In this document: positions 57,510 to 64,000 of the stretch, one piece after another
Position numbering within the stretch: position 1 is the first letter of the stretch
How the letters are laid out: every line of letters begins with the position of its first letter
Origin: Septoria linicola
Lineage: Eukaryota > Ascomycota > Dothideomycetes > Mycosphaerellales > Mycosphaerellaceae
NCBI GenBank assembly: GCA_024114885.1
Contig: CP099428.1
Location: 1,426,001-1,490,000, forward strand
Direction of reading: 5' to 3'
DNA length: 64,000 bases
Position numbers and translations under genes: made by a program
Notes under the pieces: model-generated
What the model saw: only the letters and a program-made list of their open reading frames with translations
Told to the model about the DNA's origin: nothing
Databases searched by the model: none

Positions 57510-60500
57510 ATTACTAACGAAGCTAGTTTATACCTAGTAGTATATAAGTTAGTAAAGATCTCTATAAGATAGTAGTATATTTCTACTTTATTAATACCTA
57601 CCTAGTTCTCTACTATTATACCTAGTATTACTAGAGTTAGAAGAGGCTACCTAGCCTTCCTACTACCTAGTAATAGAAACTCTACTAAGAGAGAAAGATC
57701 TAAGTCTTAGTAATTTCCTAAATACGAGGAATCCCTATCCCTTAGAGCTAGTCTCTCTACTATAAGAAATTACTCTTCTCTAGAATCCTTAGCTAGTCTA
57801 AAGTATTCTACTAATTATTTATTCTATTTACCTATTTCTATAATAGACTAAGAGGATAAGAAGAGCTAAAGGATTCTAATCCTAGATAGAACTAACTAGA
57901 AGAAATAGTTTAAGCTATAGATAGATAAGCTAGAAGGAAAGGACTAGTTCTAGGTAATTAGCTAACTAATTATTAGAGAGAACCTATATATAGTTTAGTA
58001 GGACACTAGTCTCTAGATATATATTACTTAGAATTAATACTTCTTAAAAGATAATATAGTATATAGGTTTAGTATTAGATATAGTATTAGTAAAGATAAT
58101 AAGATAGAGCTAGAGATATAGTATATTACTATACTAGTAGCTAAGATATAGGTAATTCTCTAGAATAAGTATAATAGAGTCCTAAAGTCCTATACTATAG
58201 GTCTAATTAAGTAGTTTATTATATTTAGGATATTATCTAATAAAACAATTAGGAAAGTATAGAGATACCTTAGAGGCCTAGGTAAGAGAATTACTAAGAT
58301 TAATCCTTAGGAAGCTTACTACTAGAGCTAAGAGAAAAAGCTAAAATATCTCCTATAGTCCCTATCTATATTATACTAAGTAGCTAAGAATACTATTATA
58401 ACCTAACTATCCTTAAATATAGATACTATTCTCCTTCTACTTAAGTCCTAGGAGGTAAGAGATAATCTAGATAAGATAGATATAGGTTTAGCTATATTCT
58501 ATTCTAGGTAGTCTTACTAAGGAAAGTCTCTACTAATATACTAGCTCTATAAGAAAGAGAAGTACTAGTTAAAAGATTATTCTAACCTCTCTACTACTAA
58601 GAAACTATCCTAGTAGAGAAATAGTACTAAGAACTAGAAGGACTCTTAGAGATTATTTTTTAGAGAGAAGGTTAGAAGATCCTCTTTACTAAGGAATACT
58701 AGATATATTAAGAAAGCTATCTATAAGTTATTATTATATAATAAGCTAAAGAAGGTTATCTAGAGAATAAGTAAGTAGCTTTAGAGAATAGAAAAGTCTA
58801 GAAAGCTTCTAAAGAAAGGATTTTTAGCCTAGGAGTCTAGTTCTAGTTCTAATTCTAGAACTTACTCTAGTTCTAGAAGTAATAATAATTCCTTATTAGA
58901 AGATAATAACTAAGATAAGTTAGCCTATTCTATAATTAAGGCTAAAAGTAAGTTATTACTCTAAGAATAGCTCTTAGATTCCTATACCTTATCTTATATA
59001 ACTAACTAACTATCCTTCTTTAGATTAGTAAAGCTACTAAGGAAGAAAGTATAGATTAAGGTAGGAGGAGGATACCTCTATATAACCTACTCTAGACTAG
59101 TATAGATAAAGAGAATCTTAGAAGGAGAAGTTCTACTTAATAAGATACTATTTGTTCCTAATCTTAGAGTAAATCTTATATTATAGAATTAGTTTAGTAA
59201 GTAATTTAGAGTCTAGAAGCCTAATTTTACTCTTACCTCCCTAGATAGCTAAATAGTTATAAAGACTAAGCTAGTTAGAGGTATTCTATTTATTAGTAAG
59301 ATATTACCTCTTCTATAGGAAAAGTTATATTACTTACTATATAATCCTATAGAGGTTAATAATACCTATACTACCCTATTAGAGAAAGATCTAAAATAGT
59401 AGGAGCTATAGTATAGAAGATTTATATACTTTAGAAGAGAGTTACTCTTAAACCTTTATAAAGTTACTAACCTAAAAAAAAGAATTTTAATTCCTAACTA
59501 GAAAGAGTATAAGTATAGAATCTATATAATAGGTAAGATAAAGAAATACCTAGGTAAGTCTATTAAGAGAAGACTTAAAAGATTAGCTCTTATATTAGTA
59601 GATATCTATAGACTATTACTATTATTAGTAAAAGGTTTTATATAGTAGCTTAAGATTATTAATAACTTCTTAAAAAAGAAATAGGTATTTCTACTTAAAG
59701 CTAGATTAGATATACTAACTACTCTTTAGAACTAGAGGATTAAGGTAGAAAGATAGTTAGTAGTACTCCTTAAGTCTATAAGAGCTAATAATACTAGAGA
59801 GATTACTACTTTAATTAAATAGTAAGAGAAGGACTTTAGAATTACTCTTAAGCTAACTAAGGCCTATAATTTACTCTAGAATAGAGTAGTTAAGAGGTCT
59901 ATCTAAATATTAGAGGCCTCTATTAGAGTAATACTTAAAGAAAGTAAGATACCTATTAAGTTTTAGCTAGAAGCTCTTAAAGTATAAGTATATATAAGGA
60001 ATAAGCTCCTAAATAGATCTAATATTAAAGGATTTAAGCTCTTACCTAATAAAGCTTTTAATAGGATTAAACTAATAGTCTCCTACCTTAAAGTATAGAG
60101 ATATAGAGCTATAGTATATATAGATATAAGAGTATAGCCTTAGTAGGTAAGGAGTAATAAACTAATAAATAGAGGAAAAGATACTATATTTATTAGATAC
60201 TATAATAATATAGTAAAGGTATAGAAGTTCTAGGAGCTAGATATAAAGGCTATTAAGTAGTATACTAATATAATCTTCTTTAAAGATAAGCTAGGTAGAG
60301 AATTAGACTTAAATATTAAGATAAAGAATCTCTCTAGTTTAGCTCTAGAAAGAAGACCTATTAGAAGGCTAAGAACTACTAGCTAGCCTACTCTATAAGC
60401 TAGTAGAAGTACCTTAGGTACTCCTAGTCTAAACTAGTAGAAGCCTCTTCTCTCTTAGCTATTAGTATAGGTTTAGGAAGGAAAGAAACTCTTTATATAA

Positions 60501-62502
60501 CTTCTACCTCTACTAGAAGATATAGAAGAGTATAGAAAATTCCTAGACTAAAGGAAAGTTAAAAAAGAATCTAAGAATTCTACCTAAGAAACTATAGAGG
60601 TAGATTAGGAGTAGATAGCTCTAAAGTAAACTCTTAGAAAGAGGAAAGTATTTTAAGAACTTAATAGATTTAACTAGAAGCTAAAGCTAATTAGGCTTAA
60701 GCTAGATTAGAATAGTTAGCTAGATAAGGAAATACTCCTAGAGTATTAGGCTTTTTTCTTAGCTATAAGCTCTATTAATCTAGGTATCTTATAGAACCTA
60801 GAATTCTTAAAGGAAGTTAAAGAGATTATATTCTTAGCTACTAAAGAAGTAGGAATATATAAATAGGAGGTTCTAATCCTAAGAAACTATAAGGAAGTAG
60901 TAAGTAATCCTAAGTAAGATTATCTCTAGTAAGAAGCTATTTAGAAGGAGCTAGATATACTTATAAGTAATAATACCTAGACTATAGTAGTCCTACTAAA
61001 AGAGGCTAACTTAGTTACTTTAAGATAGGTCTTTAATATTAAGAGAAAGCTTAGTAGAGCTATTAAAAAGTTTAAGGTAAAACTAGTTATAAGAGAGTTC
61101 TTCTAAAAGTATAGAGTAGACTATATAGAAACTTTTACTTCTATAGTTAGGTAGGATACTCTAAGAGGATTTATAGCTATAGTCTATAAGAAGGACCTAG
61201 TTCTATACTAAGTAGATATAAATAATATATTTATAGAGAGTATCCTATATAAGAATATCTATATAATCCTACTACTAGGTATTAACCTACTAACTAGTAT
61301 AGTCCTATAAGTTCTAAGAAGTCTCTATAGGCTAAAGTAGGCCGTAAGAGACTAGAATTAGCTATATATATTAAAGCTAAAAGGAATAGGATTTAGATAA
61401 TTAGAAGTAGACCTATATCTTCTAATCTATAAGAAAAAGAAAGACCTAATAATCCTAATCTATATTAATAATATACCTATTACTATAGAGAGACTAGAAG
61501 ATGTTTTCTAGTTTAAAGACTAACTTAGTAAGGTCTTTAAGATTAAAGATCTTAGAGAGCTAGACAAGATTCTTAGAATAAAACTAATAAGAAATAGATA
61601 GTAAGGCTAGCTAAAACTTAACTAGAAATATTATATCTAAGAGAACCTAGCTAAGATAGGAATAGGCTAAGAAACTATATTACTAACTCTTTTACTAATA
61701 GATAGCTATAAAAGTCTAAAGCCTACTAGACTAAATAATAAAAGGTATAATAAATAGAAGTACTAATCTATTATTAGAATATAGATATAGCTTATAACTA
61801 TTATAAGACTAGATATTTTATTTGCTCTTAGAAGATTAAGCTCCTATATTAGTAATCTAATAGTAGGATATATAAAGGCTCTAAAGAAGCTAACTAGATA
61901 CCTAAGATTAAACCTAGACCTTAGTCTAAGATACTTAAGGAATAGTTAAGGCTATCTTACTAGATATATAGACTCTAACTATATAATAGATAAGACTAAT
62001 AGAGTCTTAATCCTTAGATATATCTTTTTCCTTTATAGTATACTAATCTCCTAGATAAGTAAGAAATAGAAATCTATAGCTATATCTATAATAGAAGCTA
62101 AATATATAGCTATAGGAGTATATATAAAATAGTTATAGTTCCTTAGTACTTTTTTAAGAGAGCTTAGATACCTAGAGTTAGTAGAAGAATATTCTTACTA
62201 ACTAAGGATCCTTAGTAACTAGGAAACTATTACTAGAATTAGGCTAATTTAGCTAAAAAGTAATAACTAAGCTACTCTTACTCTAGTTAAGGACTTATAT
62301 ATTTATAATAAGTCTAAATATATTAATATCTTATATAATACTATAAGAAAGCTCTAGTAGAATAGACTTATCTCTATAGAATATATAAATATAAAAGAGA
62401 TAGTAGTAGATAGTCTTACTAAGCTAAAGAATAGACTATAGTTTTAGAAGTTTATAAGATAGCTCTACCTTATATAAGAGATATATAAAAGATAACTCTA
62501 AG
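57510..62502 (+). pseudogene. Copia-E3 gag-pol, RIP-inactivated
   Basis: Same polyprotein as in E1, shifted by 47,172 bp. The RT catalytic pair is again Asn-Asn (61467-61472). CpG is nearly absent. The 5' LTR and the first 113 bp of leader lie 26 kb to the left, at 30918-31307. Confidence 0.87.
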
Positions 62503-63139
62503 CCTTAGAGTTAAACTAAGAGGAGTCTAAAAGAAAGATTTTAGTTACTTAACTCTTTCTTAGTTAGACTTTATAAAGTCCTAAATACTCTTACTAATAT
62601 TAGACCTATTACTAACTATAATATTACTATATAGTACCTAGCTAAACTAGACACCTCCTAAGGCTAAGTACTAGTTAATATTAAAGACCTCCTCTATAGT
62701 AGCTATTATCTCCTCTACTAGGGTATAGTTACTCTACTCTCTAGCTTAATATAAGATCTCTATAACTAAGAATAGTATACTCTAAAGGCTATTAGGGAAC
62801 TAAGAAGCTATATAGAATATAACTAAGTAGAGGACTAGGCTATAAGGAATCTAGAGAGCTATTAGAATTAGCTATAAGAAAGGATAGAGGTAACTTACTA
62901 GATAGTCTATATCCTAAATAATCTACTTCTATATAAGAGAAGAGGAAGATCTTATAGAAGATATTTCTTTTATCTTTTTATAGGAGATAGTAGTATAGAA
63001 AGTTTATTAGATTAATAGTTAGTACTATCTAGTTATTAGTCTAAAAAGTAAGTACTTAATAACTAATTAAGATTAGAACTAGTATTTAAGTACTATAGAT
63101 AATCTATTAAAAGATCTAACTATATAGTATAAGTAGGAG
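62503..63139 (+). other. Copia-E3 3' untranslated region
   Basis: Matches 15331-15967 of E1. No coding signal. It ends in the purine tract GTAGGAG next to the 3' LTR. Confidence 0.6.
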
Positions 63140-63416
63140 TATTAAGAATATATTCTAGATAGTTAGTCTAGATATAGACCTCTAAGTATAGTTCTAGATA
63201 CCTAAGGTATCTACCTAAGGCTTAGTAAGAGGTATATCTTACTTCTCTTTCTTCTTTTCCTAGATAACTAACTTAATTAACTTTGTATTTAGTTCCTAGT
63301 ATATTACTACTATATTATATATATAAGTTAGTTTAAGATTAATCCCCTATTCTTCTTTACTACGCTATACCCTCCTTAACATTATATAGTATATAATACG
63401 CCCTCTACTTTTAATA
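63140..63416 (+). repeat. 3' LTR of Copia-E3
   Basis: 277 bp, followed by AGACG (63417-63421), the right copy of the target duplication. It retains TTAACATT and TTTGTATT, remnants of CA and TG. Confidence 0.9.
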
Positions 63417-64000
63417 AGACGCTTAATAATACGCTATATACTATTATCGCCTCGTAAGTAGCTATATAGTAATATAAGCCTAGACTTGATTATTTAAGAG
63501 CTTACGGCACTATAGCTATTATATACGACTATAATATAGCTTAAGGTAATAAGTTTAAAGCTCGTAGTAAGGTAGATTAATTAGTAGGTTATTATAACTA
63601 CTCTCTCTATCGTATACTTATTAGTAATCGTATTATATATACTAAGGACGTTAAGTTTACTAATACTTTACTCGTTAATAAAGCTATTAACGATATAGAG
63701 GAATTTAGCGACTTCTTCTTTCTAAATATAATTAATTAAGTAAGCGATACTTAACTAGACGACTCTACGCTATAGGTAGATATCTATATTATTCTAGAGG
63801 CTCCTATATATAACGAGGAGCTACTAAATAACGATATTAAAGATATTATTAAAGACGTAATAGTCGCCTCTTAATAACTCGAGGTCTAACTACTAGTACT
63901 ACGCCGCTCTAACTATATAAGACGACTACCCGCGTACGTTCGAGACCTATAGAATAGCTATATTACTAGTATACCGTACGAGGCTATCTACGCGTTTATA
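63417..64000 (+). mobile_element. Copia-A, integrase C-terminal segment (runs off the window)
   Basis: Continues the Copia-A integrase frame after E3: LLNNTLYTIIAS, then YKPRLDYLRAYGTIAII and KARSKVDxLVGYYNYSLYRI. These match the Copia integrase C-terminal pattern, in which a 'P-L-HLRVFGC' block is followed by 'K-R-KGI-LGY'. RT, RNase H and the 3' LTR lie beyond 64000. Confidence 0.8.

Larger units (their letters stand above)
30918..63416 (+). mobile_element. Copia-E3, complete element split by the Gypsy array
   Basis: 5' LTR 30918-31194 and 3' LTR 63140-63416, with TSD AGACG at 30913-30917 and 63417-63421. The leader stops at 31307 and resumes at 57510, where the sequence continues exactly as in E1. 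The two parts sum to 6,297 bp. It belongs to the same family as E1 and E2. Confidence 0.92.
7865..64000. other. RIP-saturated transposon nest
   Basis: From about 7865 the dinucleotides CA and TG nearly disappear and TA becomes dominant, on both strands and through every element to the window edge. This is the signature of repeat-induced point mutation, which converts CpA to TpA in duplicated DNA of ascomycetes. Frames are full of TAG and TAA at positions where family alignments expect Gln (CAA/CAG) or Trp. All coding entries in this region are therefore pseudogenes. The border with normal sequence is abrupt, within a few tens of bases. Confidence 0.95.

Noticed and set aside
7865..64000. Interpreting the AT-rich block as a centromere
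   Set aside because: The AT bias is fully explained by RIP of nested transposons. No centromere-specific evidence can be seen in sequence alone.

Overview
The window is a piece of a filamentous ascomycete genome, probably a dothideomycete. The class is inferred from short GT-AG introns of about 50-80 nt, the fungal form of the recognisable genes, and very heavy repeat-induced point mutation (RIP). It has two sharply different parts.

Bases 1 to about 7865 are ordinary gene space. They hold a broken DHA1-type MFS transporter gene (+, 697-2487), a hypothetical low-complexity protein (-, 3187-4083), a complete four-exon membrane-type casein kinase I (-, 4084-5653), and a three-exon cysteine-rich small secreted protein that I reconstructed from splice signals (-, 6301-6755). 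The hypothetical frame continues in phase directly after the kinase stop codon.

From about 7865 to the end is one nest of transposons in which CpA and TpG have almost vanished, leaving no long ORF. The outer host is a Ty1/Copia element (Copia-A, +) that runs off the right edge. Three insertions split it, each with a matching target-site duplication (TSD). (1) Copia-E2 (-, 9268-21866, TSD AGCGT) is itself split by Copia-E1 (+, 9948-16244, TSD GGAAG). (2) An 8.25-kb hAT-like DNA transposon (21964-30212, TSD GACGGCTT) follows. (3) Copia-E3 (+, 30918-63416, TSD AGACG) is split by a 26.2-kb Ty3/Gypsy array (-, 31308-57505, TSD CTAT) arranged LTR-internal-LTR-internal-LTR. After removal of nested insertions, all three Copia-E copies are exactly 6,297 bp with 277-bp LTRs, which supports the reconstruction.

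The most unusual content is in the hAT element. Besides a + strand hAT transposase, its left third carries two RIP-damaged histone H3-like genes on the - strand. One keeps two spliceosomal introns and a near-canonical H3 core; the other is intronless over the core and divergent. In-frame stops fall mostly where H3 has glutamine, as RIP of CAA/CAG predicts. The element also has nine sites with an exact 13-bp-period tandem motif (CCGACTA-N6), some inside predicted introns. The Gypsy element is oversized (about 13.2 kb per complete copy), with a third long degraded ORF after integrase and palindromes (GTTATC...GATAAC) near its ORF boundaries.
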